From: Alteromonas gracilis
Lineage (GTDB): Bacteria; Pseudomonadota; Gammaproteobacteria; Enterobacterales; Alteromonadaceae
Direction of reading: 5' to 3'
Assembly (NCBI RefSeq): GCF_002993325.1
Contig: NZ_PVNO01000031.1
Coordinates: 248,001-312,000 of the forward strand
Length of the DNA stretch: 64,000 nt
A program made the position numbers and the translations under genes. Of this stretch, positions 36,090 to 45,632 are shown in pieces. The stretch's first letter is position 1. Each line of letters opens with the position of its first letter. Under the pieces are notes generated by a model. That model ran no database searches. It was not told where the DNA came from and was given only the letters and a program-made list of their open reading frames with translations.

Positions 36090-38159
36090 ATGCGCGTTTC
36101 CCCTCTGTTTTCCCTGTCATTGTTAACTATTTCTCTCTCACCAATGTTAGCAGGGGCGCAGGAGATGTCAGGTATAGAAAGAATAGAAACCACGTCTTCT
36201 CGTATTCAAGGAAAAGTGAATGCCTCTGGTTACGCTGTTTCTTCAGTTTCAGAAGAAACATTATCACTGCTCTCTTTTCAGCACATCCAAGAGTCGCTTA
36301 ACTACATTGCTGGTGCTGGCGTTCAGCGAGGAAATGGGCAAGAGTATTTACCTGCCCTTCGCTCGCCTGTTCTTACGGGTGCTGGCGCCTGCGGAGGAAT
36401 ATTAGCAGCAGAAGACGGAATACCCCTGCGTGCTGCAGGTTTTTGTAATATTAATGAACTGTTTGAAGCCCATGGCGAGATGGCACAGCGTATTGACGTC
36501 ATCAAAGGTCCAGCTTCTGCGTTATATGGTTCAAATGCAATTCACGGTGTCATTAACGTCATCACCCCAGATACAACACAAGGTGATGGAATACTGGGTT
36601 TTGATTATGGCTCATACGGTTTTCATCGAGTTAAGTTTCAGGAAGGCAAGAATTTTGGCAGCAGTGGCGTAGGTATAGCGGCTAGCTTAACCCGTGATAC
36701 TGGCTATAGGGATGACGAAGGTGTCGACCAGGAAAAAGTGTCTTTACGTCATAGATTAGAGTGGGATAACACCGTTATCACAAGCGGGATGACATATACT
36801 CACTTAGATCAGGAAACGGCGGGCTATATAGAGGGGTTTGAAAGCTATAAAGATACGCAGATAGCACGAAGTAATCCCAACCCCGAAGCGTTTCGAAACG
36901 CTCGAAGTTTCAGGCTATGGAGCAAATTCGATACAACGTATGAGGGAGGTCATGCGCTATCAGTGACCCCCTACATACGTAATCAAGATATGCGTTTTCG
37001 CATGCACTTTTTACCGGGAAAACCCCTTGAAGAAAACGCCCAAAAGGGCGTGGGCGTGTTGTCACAGTTTAATTATGTGGTGAACGACAGGATATCGTTA
37101 GATGTTGGTGTTGATGCGGAATACACAGAGGGTGAATTGACGCAATCTCAACAAGGTCCTACCGAAGGCTCGGCCTTTTTAGTTGAAACCATACCTGCCG
37201 GTAAACACTATGATTATGACGTTGATGCAACGTTGCTCGCGCCATTTTTTGCGTTGAATTGGCAGGATGATAAGTGGGCTATTCAGTTAGGCGGACGCTT
37301 TGAAACTATGCGGTACGACTACGCCAATAACATGAACACAGGTCGTGTACGAGAAAATGGAACTGAATGTGGATTTGGTGGCTGCCGCTATTCTCGACCA
37401 GCAGACAGTGAAAATGATTATAACAATTTCAGCCCTAAGCTCTCATTGCGCTATCAGCTTAGCCCCCAAATTCAACTTTTCGGTGGGGTTGCCCGCGGCT
37501 ATCGCGCGCCCCAAGCTACTGAACTCTATCGTTTACAGCGCGCTCAAACGGTGAGCGAGCTTGAATCAGTCACGGCTGATAACGTTGAACTAGGTATTAC
37601 GGGTTCATTACTTTCAGGTGGCTATACGCTGTCGTTTTATAGATTGGAAAAAGATAATGTAATTTATCGCGATAGCGACTTTTTTAACGTTAGCAACGGA
37701 GAGACGTGGCACCGTGGTGTTGAACTCACTTTTGACCAGCAACTGAGTGACGTTTTACGCGTTGATTTTGCGGGCACTTATGCAAGGCATACTTACGAGC
37801 ACAGTCAACTTTCAGGTGAGTTGGACATTAAGGGCAACGACATTGATACGGCACCTAAAGTGTTATTCAATACCCGTTTAAGCTATGACGTTACAGAGAA
37901 AATACAGGCTCAGTTGGAATGGCAACATGTGTCTAGCTACTATACTGACGCTGAAAATCTCAATGAGTATGATGGTCATGACTTGGTTCATGGTCGAATA
38001 AGCTGGGATGTAACAAATAGCATTACCCTATATGCGCGCATCAACAATATGCTAGATACTGAGTACGCCGAACGCGCTGACTACACAAGTTTTTCTGGCC
38101 CTCGTTACTTCCCTGGCAGACCCCGTAATTTTATGCTTTCCGCATCGTTTATGCTGTAA
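36090..38159 (+). CDS. TonB-dependent receptor (BtuB/siderophore-like size)
   Basis: Outer-membrane receptor of 689 residues with a signal peptide (to about residue 23, AGAQ). Its plug carries IDVIKGPASALYGSNAIHGVINVITP (in two parts: IDVIKGPASALYGSNA and HGVINVITP), followed by a 22-strand barrel with GYRAPQATELYRLQ and a terminal PRNFMLSASFML. A TonB-box-like IERIETTSSR follows the signal. It carries two adjacent cysteine pairs (ACGG/FCN in the plug, CGFGGC in a loop). The last residue is not aromatic, which is slightly unusual for a barrel. The ligand is not deducible. It appears monocistronic; the NADH dehydrogenase gene is 209 bases downstream. Confidence 0.9.
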   Translation: MRVSPLFSLSLLTISLSPMLAGAQEMSGIERIETTSSRIQGKVNASGYAVSSVSEETLSLLSFQHIQESLNYIAGAGVQRGNGQEYLPALRSPVLTGAGACGGILAAEDGIPLRAAGFCNINELFEAHGEMAQRIDVIKGPASALYGSNAIHGVINVITPDTTQGDGILGFDYGSYGFHRVKFQEGKNFGSSGVGIAASLTRDTGYRDDEGVDQEKVSLRHRLEWDNTVITSGMTYTHLDQETAGYIEGFESYKDTQIARSNPNPEAFRNARSFRLWSKFDTTYEGGHALSVTPYIRNQDMRFRMHFLPGKPLEENAQKGVGVLSQFNYVVNDRISLDVGVDAEYTEGELTQSQQGPTEGSAFLVETIPAGKHYDYDVDATLLAPFFALNWQDDKWAIQLGGRFETMRYDYANNMNTGRVRENGTECGFGGCRYSRPADSENDYNNFSPKLSLRYQLSPQIQLFGGVARGYRAPQATELYRLQRAQTVSELESVTADNVELGITGSLLSGGYTLSFYRLEKDNVIYRDSDFFNVSNGETWHRGVELTFDQQLSDVLRVDFAGTYARHTYEHSQLSGELDIKGNDIDTAPKVLFNTRLSYDVTEKIQAQLEWQHVSSYYTDAENLNEYDGHDLVHGRISWDVTNSITLYARINNMLDTEYAERADYTSFSGPRYFPGRPRNFMLSASFML

Positions 38160-38368
38160 AGAAAATAAAAGCTCCTGATAATTATCTATGCGGACTGGTA
38201 TAACTATTAATCTTAAAAATGCAGACTATGGACGCGATTTGCTTGTGCATAATGGGCGACGGGCGTAGTCTGCAATAATCAGCATGGGTCGCAGTCACGC
38301 CATGTATAGCGCTTTTTCTCTTCACGAAACAGGCGGTATACGTGGAATGATTGTTAATAGGTATACCC

Positions 38369-39661
38369 ATGCAAAAAATAGTAATAGTTGGTGGCGGTGC
38401 TGGTGGTCTTGAGTTAGCCAGTCGCTTAAGCCGCACCCTCGGGAGAAAAAAGCAAGCCGAAATCACCCTCGTCGACCGCAGTCGAACCCATATTTGGAAG
38501 CCGCTACTTCATGAGGTAGCCGCCGGTGTTATAGATAAGCATTCAGACGGTGTGGACTATGCAATCCATGCTGCTGCTCATCATTACCGTTTTCAGCTTG
38601 GTGAAATGTGTTCACTTAATGCGCATGAAAAAACCATAACCTTGTTGCCATTGATTGACGAAGAGGGTACGCAGGTCTTACCTGAGCGTGAGATACATTA
38701 TGACCAGCTGGTGCTGGCCATTGGAAGTGTAAGCAACGATTTTGGTACACCGGGTGTAGCAGACTACTGCTATTTTCTCGACTCTCTAAAGCAAGCCGAG
38801 CGCTTTCACCGCGCGCTGCTCAATCAGCTTATTCGCATAAACCAGCAAGAAGACAAAGATGCAAGAATTGATGTTGCCATTGTGGGAGCGGGTGCCACGG
38901 GGACTGAACTTGCTGCTCAACTTCACCATGTGGCTAACTTGTCGAAAGCCTATGGAATGCCTGATATGTCCGCATCACGATTGAAAATTACGATCGTAGA
39001 GGCCGGCGAGCGTATATTACCTGCATTGCCAGAGCGTATTGCTAATTCAGCCAGAAAAGCGCTACACAAGTTGGGTGTAGATATAAAAGAGCAAACCATG
39101 GTGGCTGAGGCAGATTCAAATGGATTAATCACCAAAGACGGCAGCCGTATTGATGCCGATCTTATGGTGTGGGCTGCGGGTGTTAAAGCACCAGACTTCA
39201 TTACAAAATTAGATCTGTTTGAAACTAATCGCGCCAATCAAATTTTGGTTGATAAGCAACTGCGAAGCTCTACGCACAAAAATATATGGGTGCTAGGCGA
39301 TTGCTGCGGCTTTCAGCAAGACAATGGTAAATGGGTGCCACCCCGTGCCCAGTCGGCACATCAAATGGCCGATATCGTCGCTCATAACATAACGTCGTTA
39401 TTTAACCAGAAAGAGGCCAAAGATTTCACGTATCAAGATTATGGCTCGCTGGTTCATTTAAGTAAGTACAGTACGGTAGGAAGCTTAATGGGCTCGCTAT
39501 CAAATAGCAGTATGTTTATTGAGGGGCGATTAGCCAAGCTAGTTTATGTCTCTTTGTATAACATGCATCAGTTTGCGGTTCACGGAAAAATGAAAGGGGC
39601 GCTTAAGCTAATTGTGAAAAAGTTGAGTCAGGCAATAAGCCCGAAACTGAAACTTCACTAG
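38369..39661 (+). CDS. ndh: Type II NADH dehydrogenase-like FAD oxidoreductase
   Basis: Flavoprotein of 430 residues with two dinucleotide folds: the FAD site IVIVGGGAGGLELASRL at the N-terminus and the NAD(P) site VAIVGAGATGTELAAQL near residue 175. The ATG-type WAAGVKAPDF and NIWVLGDCCGFQ (FAD-contacting) segments match Ndh. The C-terminus is amphipathic for membrane association. It transfers electrons from NADH to quinone without proton pumping. The ATG at 38369 has AGG 9 bases upstream, whereas the longer frame uses TTG at 38351. It is possibly a paralogue of the main ndh. Confidence 0.87.
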   Translation: MQKIVIVGGGAGGLELASRLSRTLGRKKQAEITLVDRSRTHIWKPLLHEVAAGVIDKHSDGVDYAIHAAAHHYRFQLGEMCSLNAHEKTITLLPLIDEEGTQVLPEREIHYDQLVLAIGSVSNDFGTPGVADYCYFLDSLKQAERFHRALLNQLIRINQQEDKDARIDVAIVGAGATGTELAAQLHHVANLSKAYGMPDMSASRLKITIVEAGERILPALPERIANSARKALHKLGVDIKEQTMVAEADSNGLITKDGSRIDADLMVWAAGVKAPDFITKLDLFETNRANQILVDKQLRSSTHKNIWVLGDCCGFQQDNGKWVPPRAQSAHQMADIVAHNITSLFNQKEAKDFTYQDYGSLVHLSKYSTVGSLMGSLSNSSMFIEGRLAKLVYVSLYNMHQFAVHGKMKGALKLIVKKLSQAISPKLKLH

Positions 39662-39691
39662 TCTCTATATAACGAAAAGCCCTTGAAATAA

Positions 39692-39757
39692 GACGCCTCC
39701 CAGAGACCGAATAGTTGAGGTCTTAGGGGGGCGCTTTGTAAACGATTTTTCGTTTAC
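39692..39757. repeat. Two adjacent hairpins between convergent ndh and yceI-type genes
   Basis: AGACC / GGTCT flanked by CCTCCC / GGGGGG near 39692-39735, then a perfect GTAAACGA-TTTT-TCGTTTAC at 39738-39757. No T run follows on either strand, so these are not classic terminators, although they lie where converging transcripts must stop. Confidence 0.5.
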
Positions 39758-39781
39758 GTCAAAAAATATCTACACGCTCTA

Positions 39782-40348
39782 TTACTGCTTCACACCTTCA
39801 ACGTGAAGCTCGAGTTCGACGGTTTGAGACGCTGGCCCTAAGTCGTAATCGATACCATAGTCTTTAAGGGCAATTGTAGTCGTACCCATGAAGCCCGCGC
39901 GATAGCCTCCCCATGGATCTTTGCCTTCACCAATTTTCTTGGCTTCAATAGTAATTGGCTTAGTTACACCATGTAATGTGAAATCGCCCATCACATCCAT
40001 CATGCCATTGCCTTTATCAACAATCTTTGTACTTACAAATTTTGCTTGGGGAAAATCGTCAACATTTAAAAAGTCATCGCTTTTCAAGTGCTTGTCACGT
40101 TCTGCATGGTTTGAGTCGATACTGTCTGTATCAATGGTCACCATAATTTTTGCGGCACTTGGTGCGCTATCATCGTAGCTAAAGTTGCCTTTGAAATCGT
40201 TAAAGCGACCCGTTAGCCATGAGTAACCTAAATGCTGAATTTTAAAATTGATAGATGCATGTGCGCCTTTACTATCAATCACATAATCCGCGGCCTGAGC
40301 AGTGCTTAAAGATAGCGCAGCGGCTAGGGCAAGTGTTAACTTCTTCAT
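39782..40348 (-). CDS. YceI family periplasmic protein
   Basis: Exported lipocalin-like protein of 188 residues with a signal peptide [19 protein letters not shown]. Family strings follow: [23 protein letters not shown] (in parts [24 protein letters not shown]), [15 protein letters not shown] and [15 protein letters not shown]. YceI proteins bind long polyprenyl or lipid-like molecules in the periplasm. It lies 21 bases after the cytochrome b561 gene, a common pairing, and both probably form one operon. Confidence 0.93.
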   Translation of the reverse strand: MKKLTLALAAALSLSTAQAADYVIDSKGAHASINFKIQHLGYSWLTGRFNDFKGNFSYDDSAPSAAKIMVTIDTDSIDSNHAERDKHLKSDDFLNVDDFPQAKFVSTKIVDKGNGMMDVMGDFTLHGVTKPITIEAKKIGEGKDPWGGYRAGFMGTTTIALKDYGIDYDLGPASQTVELELHVEGVKQ

Positions 40349-40369
40349 AATTTCTCCTTTTCCTTAATG

Positions 40370-40897
40370 TCATCGAAGCCGTAACATCTGCTTCATTGTG
40401 TCGTCTTTGTTTATGAAATGGTGTTTTAAGGCTGCCAGCATATGTATCACTGATATTGTTATCACTGACCATGCAATATAAAAATGTGCATCTCCGGCAC
40501 GATCTTCTTGGTTGTTAAATAGTTCGCCAACGGCAGGAATTGCAAACCAGTTAAATACATCGATGGCTCTTCCGTCGGCGGTTGAAATCAAATAGCCACT
40601 GGCAAACAGCGCAATCATTAACGTATATAGAAGCGTATGGCCAAGGCGACTAAGCTTCTTTTCTGTGGCACTGCCCAATGAAGGAGGGCGTGAAGTAACT
40701 GCCCGAGTAGCTAATCGAAGTACAGTAATAGCGACCAACAGCAAACCAACACTTTTATGCCAATGAGGAGCGGTTTTGTACCAGTCGCTGTAATAGGTAA
40801 GGTCTACCATCCACAATCCCGATGCAAACATGCCAATAACAGCAAATGCGGTTATCCAATGAAGAAACACAACAAGTCGGGGCCACCTAGATTTCAT
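40370..40897 (-). CDS. Cytochrome b561-type membrane protein
   Basis: Membrane protein of 175 residues with four helices. It has four candidate heme-b histidines: VFLHWITAF, APHWHKSVG, LGHTLLYT and VIHMLAALKHH. The TADGRAIDVF loop is typical of the prokaryotic cytochrome b561 (YodB/CybB) family. It likely moves electrons between quinol and periplasmic acceptors. It is first in a two-gene unit with the YceI gene. Confidence 0.9.
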   Translation of the reverse strand: MKSRWPRLVVFLHWITAFAVIGMFASGLWMVDLTYYSDWYKTAPHWHKSVGLLLVAITVLRLATRAVTSRPPSLGSATEKKLSRLGHTLLYTLMIALFASGYLISTADGRAIDVFNWFAIPAVGELFNNQEDRAGDAHFYIAWSVITISVIHMLAALKHHFINKDDTMKQMLRLR

Positions 40898-41183
40898 TTC
40901 GTTTCCATATAACGAGTGTTAACACTAGTGTAATTTCAATTTCTTCGACCAAACATCACTTTTAATGAGAGCATTTGTTCTTTTTTATAGAATAAAGAAT
41001 GGCGTAAGCGACCACAGCGACGACTCATAATTTACTAAATTCAGATTATGTGTCGTTTAATGGAGGATAAAATGCGCCAAGTGCCTCTATTAAACGCGCA
41101 AAATACACTTATAGTTTAAATAGGGAGTCACAAAGGTGGCTGACCGCCCATAGAATTAGTCTTTACAGTTGAGGTTTCACGCT

Positions 41184-41504
41184 TTGCGCGTTTCATACGT
41201 TTTGTTGGCAGTCATATTGCCAGCGCTATTTTCATCACTGGTTACTGTCTCTGCACTGGGAGAGAGCCGAGGTGTGCAAAATAGTGCCAACGAGCTCAGC
41301 AAAACCACAGCATTAGCAACCCTTGCTGAAGAGTGGGAACGGTCCGTTCATGATGTTGATGACGACCTGGATGACGGTTTAGCGTCTCTCCACGTTAATG
41401 CTAGTGTAGAAAAGTATGTTTTTTGCACTGGCAATATAGCTGAGGCAAAATCTTACGCTAAGCTGCGCGCTAATATCATCAGAGGACCGCCTTCTTATAC
41501 TTAA
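41184..41504 (+). CDS. Small secreted hypothetical protein
   Basis: Protein of about 106 residues with a signal peptide (RVSYVLLAVILPALFSSLVT) and an acidic stretch HDVDDDLDDGL in the mature part; one cysteine. I chose the TTG at 41184 because GAGG stands 9 bases upstream; the frame opens at 41169 with another TTG lacking a site. It is not recognised. It precedes the CBS-domain gene by 45 bases on the same strand. Confidence 0.5.
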   Translation: MRVSYVLLAVILPALFSSLVTVSALGESRGVQNSANELSKTTALATLAEEWERSVHDVDDDLDDGLASLHVNASVEKYVFCTGNIAEAKSYAKLRANIIRGPPSYT

Positions 41505-41549
41505 TCACTTGAAAAACTATATTTTTTATTTTTGATTAGGAGAGAAGGT

Positions 41550-42113
41550 ATGCACGCCTTAAATCTATATAAAACCGAAGCTATCGACACGTTGGCATGG
41601 CCGGTTGTTGAAAACACCATTACTCTAAACTCGTCTGCAATGGCGGTATTTACTGACTTCAAGCAACACCTGCCGCACGTTATCGATGCGCGTACCCCGG
41701 CAACAAAAGTTGAGTCTATTATGCGCCAATCTCATGTGCGAATGATGCTGGTAGTTAATAGTCATAACCGTTTCATTGGTATTGTTACGAGTCATGACGT
41801 TAGTGAGCAAAGCATTATCCAGCGTTTAAGTGAGCTTAAAATAAAACGCGATGAATTGACTGTTCATGACTTTATGCGGCCGAAGACCTCTTTAATGTCT
41901 TTTGACTTTACCGAACTGACTCACTCATCGGTGGGTGATGTGATTGAAACGTTGAAAGACTACGGTCAGCATCACTGCCTTGTTATGGACAGAGATAGTC
42001 ACGAAATCCGCGGCGTGATCAGCGTTAGTGACATTGCGAGAGAGCTGCGCGTTCCGCTTGATATTCAGGGGCGCCCGACCTTTGCAGAACTCATCACTAT
42101 TCTCGCTGCTTAA
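41550..42113 (+). CDS. CBS domain protein
   Basis: Cytosolic protein of about 187 residues with a tandem CBS pair. The first is RTPATKVESIMRQSHVRMMLVV...GIVTSHDVS; the second is TVHDFMRPKTSLMSFDF...VGDVIETLKDYGQHHCLVMD...IRGVISVSDIA. The ATG at 41550 has GGAGAGAAGG just upstream. CBS pairs bind adenine nucleotides, so it probably acts as an energy-state sensor with an unknown partner. It is followed by two further small genes on the same strand. Confidence 0.88.
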   Translation: MHALNLYKTEAIDTLAWPVVENTITLNSSAMAVFTDFKQHLPHVIDARTPATKVESIMRQSHVRMMLVVNSHNRFIGIVTSHDVSEQSIIQRLSELKIKRDELTVHDFMRPKTSLMSFDFTELTHSSVGDVIETLKDYGQHHCLVMDRDSHEIRGVISVSDIARELRVPLDIQGRPTFAELITILAA

Positions 42114-42242
42114 TTTTTAATTCCGCCAATTTTGAACCATACTTTCACTGCGCATTGTCATAATGCAATGCGCAGTGAAAAGCTTACACGGGCGTATGCC
42201 TATGGATGATCTAAATATCGTTATAGAAGGCTAGATGGTTTT

Positions 42243-42686
42243 ATGCAGTATGCTCACGGTGAATTTATTGTATCTCGATGTGGAAGCGCGATTGTTACGC
42301 AGGCTTATGGTCCTTGGAATAGAGAGTGCGTCACACTTTTCGCAAAGGAGTATCGCGAGAAAGCTGAGAGCCTATTTGGTCAGACTTGGTGTAATATCGT
42401 TTGCGTATCTGGTGAGTCCTTGCTTGTTCCTGATGCCGAGGCTTCGTTGCGAGAGCGCACGGCTGCTATGCATCCACTCGGCCTTACTCACGTTGCTCTG
42501 GTGATGGGAGATTCCAGCGCTAAAGCGACCACCAAAGCTCAACTGAAGCGGGTTTATCGAGACATTAATATCGACACAATTTTTGTAGATTTTATTGCTC
42601 AGGCTGTGGAATGGCTAACAGACAAAGGTTTTTCAATTGAACAAGAAAATATTTCTGAACACTTGGAAAAAGTGGCATTAAAATAA
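42243..42686 (+). CDS. STAS-like hypothetical protein
   Basis: Cytosolic protein of 147 residues without signal peptide. The predicted layout is strand (HGEFIVSRCGSAIVTQ), GPWN, helix (VTLFAKEYREKAESL), strand (CNIVCVSG), a basic helix, strand (THVALVMG), helix. This is similar to the protein at 11845-12270 and consistent with a STAS or related alpha/beta fold. It has three cysteines. An overlapping frame beginning at 42235 is a shadow. No function is assigned. Confidence 0.6.
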   Translation: MQYAHGEFIVSRCGSAIVTQAYGPWNRECVTLFAKEYREKAESLFGQTWCNIVCVSGESLLVPDAEASLRERTAAMHPLGLTHVALVMGDSSAKATTKAQLKRVYRDINIDTIFVDFIAQAVEWLTDKGFSIEQENISEHLEKVALK

Positions 42687-42762
42687 AAGAGTAAAAGTGG
42701 TACGCATTTCGCAATTAGCTTACACATCAACGTAATATTGTGCATTGAAACGAGGCGATACC

Positions 42763-43197
42763 ATGAACAGATCACTATTTCCAACCAGTGTTGTAACCAA
42801 AGCATTTACTTGGGCATACCAAGAACTGGGTTTAAGTATTAAGCAAGCCTCTGAAATCTTAGGTATTTCCCCATCTTCTCTTGCTCAAACTACATTACTG
42901 GGTTTCGAAAGCGGCACCATAGAGTATCGGAAACAGCTTGCGTTTATTCGTATGTATCATTTACTCATCACGCTGTCAGAAGGGGACACTGACCAAATGC
43001 GGGTGTGGTTCACCAGCTACAATGTAAGCCTTGAGATGTCACCATTGAAGATGTGTAAAGAGTATGACGGTGTAGAACGAGTTGCTGACCAACTTCGCAA
43101 ATTAAAGCAATCGTGTTCAGGACGCCAGAGTGCACTTGCTACCGTTGAATTTGCCCATCAAGAACGAGAAGTTAGAACAGGCGCAAGGGTTCACTAG
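42763..43197 (+). CDS. MbcA/ParS/Xre-like DUF2384-type protein without toxin
   Basis: Protein of about 144 residues. The N-terminal half has a helix-turn-helix-like region (VVTKAFTWAYQELGLSIKQ, ASEILGISPSSLAQTTL). The C-terminal part follows the antitoxin toxin-binding pattern (WFTSYNVSLEMSPLKM, then VERVADQLRKL), where the family consensus reads WL..N..L.G..PL....G...V...L. No RES-domain toxin gene is adjacent. It is therefore a solitary regulator or orphan antitoxin; this assignment is tentative. The ATG at 42763 has GAGG 8 bases upstream. Confidence 0.6.
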   Translation: MNRSLFPTSVVTKAFTWAYQELGLSIKQASEILGISPSSLAQTTLLGFESGTIEYRKQLAFIRMYHLLITLSEGDTDQMRVWFTSYNVSLEMSPLKMCKEYDGVERVADQLRKLKQSCSGRQSALATVEFAHQEREVRTGARVH

Positions 43198-43209
43198 ATT
43201 TCCCGATAT

Positions 43210-44145
43210 TTAAATAACATCGTTAGAATCGATATCGCAGATAAAATCTGCACAAGCCTGAACTTGAGTTATTGGGATCATGTGGCCCGCATTAGGGATA
43301 ATATCGCTTTTAGCATTAGGGATTGCATTTGTAACGGCGTTCATATGGTCAGTAGGCTTTAATATCTCATCATTTTCACCATACAGTACGCCTACGGGGC
43401 AATTGATTTCGCTGTATCTAGACTGTTGTCTGAACAAACTGCCCTGCGCAGATACTGTATCCCTACTACCTTCATAGAAACTGCGAGAGTGAAGCGCCAA
43501 AATACCTCCACCTTCTACTGAAAAAGAAGGCGGAACAGCTTCAGGATGGAATATTTGCGCAAGTTGCTTTCGGCCGAATCTTGCTCTTAGCGGGCTAGCG
43601 ATGGTTTTTGAGACGCTCTTACGTACAAACTCGTTAGGTATGTAGAGCACGGATAACGGGCCTGCACCGCCTTTTAAGGGGGTAGTGAGCGGACACAAAA
43701 GCGATATTGACGCAATTTTTTCAGGCGCATCAATAGCCATTCGTAGCGCAATCCCTCCACCCATCGAATGTCCGGCAATACTAGCGCTTGTAATGTTTTC
43801 TTTCTCCATCCACTCTAAAATCATCTTACTTTGCTGTTCAAAACTTGCAGAGGTGCGTTTGTAACGTGTGGAGAATCCGCTTCCTGGCCGGTCAATAGAG
43901 TAAACCGTATAGCGGTGGGCGAGCGTTTTTGCTAACGCATTAAAATTGTTACTATTGCCTAGTAAACCGTGAATAAGTATCAGGGCAGGCCCATTACCTT
44001 GTTTTTGCCAATGAATAATTCCACCTGATACAGGAGTAAGTTTTCCCGCCGGTGTGAATGCTGATTCAATATTGTTGTCCATTTTTGAAGTAAACCAAAT
44101 CAGTCCAACAATGATACAAATCAAGAGTACCAGAACAACAATCAT
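43210..44145 (-). CDS. Membrane-anchored alpha/beta hydrolase
   Basis: Protein of 311 residues with an N-terminal TM anchor (MIVVLVLLICIIVGLIWF), then an alpha/beta-hydrolase fold. The oxyanion region is LIHGLLGNSN, the nucleophile elbow is AGHSMGGG (S near 128), the acid is probably the aspartate in YGENDEIL, and the histidine is in NAGHMIP. It is most like MhpC/Pip-type esterases. The substrate is unknown. It is transcribed alone, convergent with the DUF2384-like gene. Confidence 0.88.
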   Translation of the reverse strand: MIVVLVLLICIIVGLIWFTSKMDNNIESAFTPAGKLTPVSGGIIHWQKQGNGPALILIHGLLGNSNNFNALAKTLAHRYTVYSIDRPGSGFSTRYKRTSASFEQQSKMILEWMEKENITSASIAGHSMGGGIALRMAIDAPEKIASISLLCPLTTPLKGGAGPLSVLYIPNEFVRKSVSKTIASPLRARFGRKQLAQIFHPEAVPPSFSVEGGGILALHSRSFYEGSRDTVSAQGSLFRQQSRYSEINCPVGVLYGENDEILKPTDHMNAVTNAIPNAKSDIIPNAGHMIPITQVQACADFICDIDSNDVI

Positions 44146-44287
44146 CGAGCGCTTCCTATGTGAGAGTGAAATTTAACCTAGCGGTTAACGCAATAATGGT
44201 CAAGTAAGCCTTGGTGATAATGATTTATAGCGTAGATGCATACGGTTGCACGTAGCTATATAAAGCGAGTGATAATTAGGAACTAAG

Positions 44288-44704
44288 ATGGAATTACAAA
44301 TAACGCGAAGTATCACAATAGATGATAGTGAAGCGGATTTACAGGCTATTCGAGCCCAAGGCAGTGGAGGGCAGAATGTCAATAAAGTGAGCAGTGCCAT
44401 CCATTTGCGATTTGATATTCACGGTTCTTCTTTACCTGAAAGATTGAAAGAGAAGTTACTTCAGTTAAACGACAAGCGTGTTACCAATGAGGGTGTGTTT
44501 GTATTAAAAGCTCAGAATTACCGCACACAGGAACAAAATAGAGAAGACGCGTTGTCACGATTAGTTGCTTGGATAAAAGCAGCAACGATTGAGCAAAAGC
44601 CACGAATTAAAACCAAGGTAAGCCGGGCGGCAAAAGCACGTCGCGTTGATGTAAAAAAACAACAAGGCGTTAAAAAATCTATGCGCAAGAAAGTGGAATT
44701 TTGA
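44288..44704 (+). CDS. arfB: Peptidyl-tRNA hydrolase for ribosome rescue (ArfB/YaeJ)
   Basis: Protein of 138 residues with the release-factor GGQ motif in RAQGSGGQNVNKVSSAIHLR (residues about 22-41), SLPERLKEKLL, and the conserved basic C-terminal tail (RRVDVKKQQGVKKSMRKK) that enters the empty mRNA channel. It releases nascent chains from stalled non-stop ribosomes. It is of full length for the family. Confidence 0.95.
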   Translation: MELQITRSITIDDSEADLQAIRAQGSGGQNVNKVSSAIHLRFDIHGSSLPERLKEKLLQLNDKRVTNEGVFVLKAQNYRTQEQNREDALSRLVAWIKAATIEQKPRIKTKVSRAAKARRVDVKKQQGVKKSMRKKVEF

Positions 44705-44830
44705 TCAAAACTAATCTAAAGTATAACGCTCACAAAAGGTCATTTCGCAAGACAACGGAAAATTCTTACAACAATAAATGAATGTGTCTTGTGTTCATGC
44801 TAAATATTGGAACTTAGGGAAGCATAAAAA

Positions 44831-45508
44831 GTGACGCGTTCGAACGTAATTCCTATGGTGCTATTTGCAGCCATAGTGGTTTCGCTTGGGATTAACACAC
44901 CGCAAGCCGCAAACGAGATCATCGCTCGTTTGTTCAATAAATCAATTTCAAATTCTGAACTTCAGCCATCACAGGCAGACGTCGATCGTTTTCAGTCTAT
45001 TTTAACTGATAAGTCTGAAAAGGAAGTGCGGTCAATTCTCGCTCAGCGCGCATTGGGTAATAAAATTACAGAGTCTGTACTTTCTGACTTTGCACATAAA
45101 AATGATATAGAGCCTGATGACTCAGAGGTTCAGTCCGCTTATTCTGTTATTAAGCAGTGGACCGTTGAACTAGACGATAACAGCGAGTTTAAAGGTGACG
45201 AACTTGAACGCTACCGTCTGGCCATGGCACACGGAATGGCAAAAAGCTGGAAAGTGTCTAAAGCATTGTACGACGCCTATGGCGGCGATGTCGTTTTTCA
45301 GCAAGATAACCCACTTACTCCGGTTGGGGCATATCAGCAGTTATTTGAACAGTATCGAGAAAAAGGTGAGTTTGTTATTTACGACCCGGCCTTTAAAGCG
45401 GCGTTTTGGAGTTCAGTTAAAATGAAATATGCCAAAACTTATGACCCGGAAAACATAGACTTCTCACTTCCTTGGTGGGAAAAGAGCATGACCGCTTCAG
45501 AAAAATAG
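44831..45508 (+). CDS. Secreted hypothetical protein
   Basis: Protein of 225 residues with a signal peptide (MVLFAAIVVSLGINTPQAAN). The first mature stretch NEIIARLFNKSISNSELQPS is reminiscent of a SurA/PpiC N-terminal domain, but no rotamase domain follows. The remainder is helical and rich in K, D and E, with EKSMTASEK at the end. The GTG start at 44831 is preceded by AGGGAAGC 11 bases away. It precedes the ECF-controlled genes but has its own strong terminator at 45518 and lacks the shared promoter motif. The function is not known. Confidence 0.65.
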   Translation: MTRSNVIPMVLFAAIVVSLGINTPQAANEIIARLFNKSISNSELQPSQADVDRFQSILTDKSEKEVRSILAQRALGNKITESVLSDFAHKNDIEPDDSEVQSAYSVIKQWTVELDDNSEFKGDELERYRLAMAHGMAKSWKVSKALYDAYGGDVVFQQDNPLTPVGAYQQLFEQYREKGEFVIYDPAFKAAFWSSVKMKYAKTYDPENIDFSLPWWEKSMTASEK

Positions 45509-45517
45509 TCAAAAAAG

Positions 45518-45542
45518 GCCCTGTTTTTACAGGGCTTTTTTT
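45518..45542 (+). terminator. Rho-independent terminator
   Basis: Stem GCCCTGT / ACAGGGC, loop TTTT, then seven T. It closes the secreted hypothetical gene just before the ECF promoter at 45567. Confidence 0.85.
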
Positions 45543-45566
45543 ATTCTTTGCGAAAAAATAACTCCT

Positions 45567-45597
45567 CAGCGGAATAAAACCTTTCATCTAACCGTTA
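45567..45597 (+). promoter_or_regulatory. ECF-type promoter, site A (before the repeat-protein gene)
   Basis: CAGCGGAATAAAA (start 45567) and CGTTA (start 45593), 26 bases apart. The same strings occur at 49349 before the sigma gene and on the minus strand at 49291 before the subtilase gene. The implied transcript start near 45604 gives a leader of about 29 bases to the ATG at 45633. Confidence 0.7.
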
Positions 45598-45632
45598 TCT
45601 CAGTGTCCTTTATGAAAAACGGAGATAATCGG

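Noticed and set aside
42235..42504. 89-residue plus-strand frame
   Set aside because: Overlaps the longer STAS-like gene at 42243 in another frame; no ribosome site of its own.
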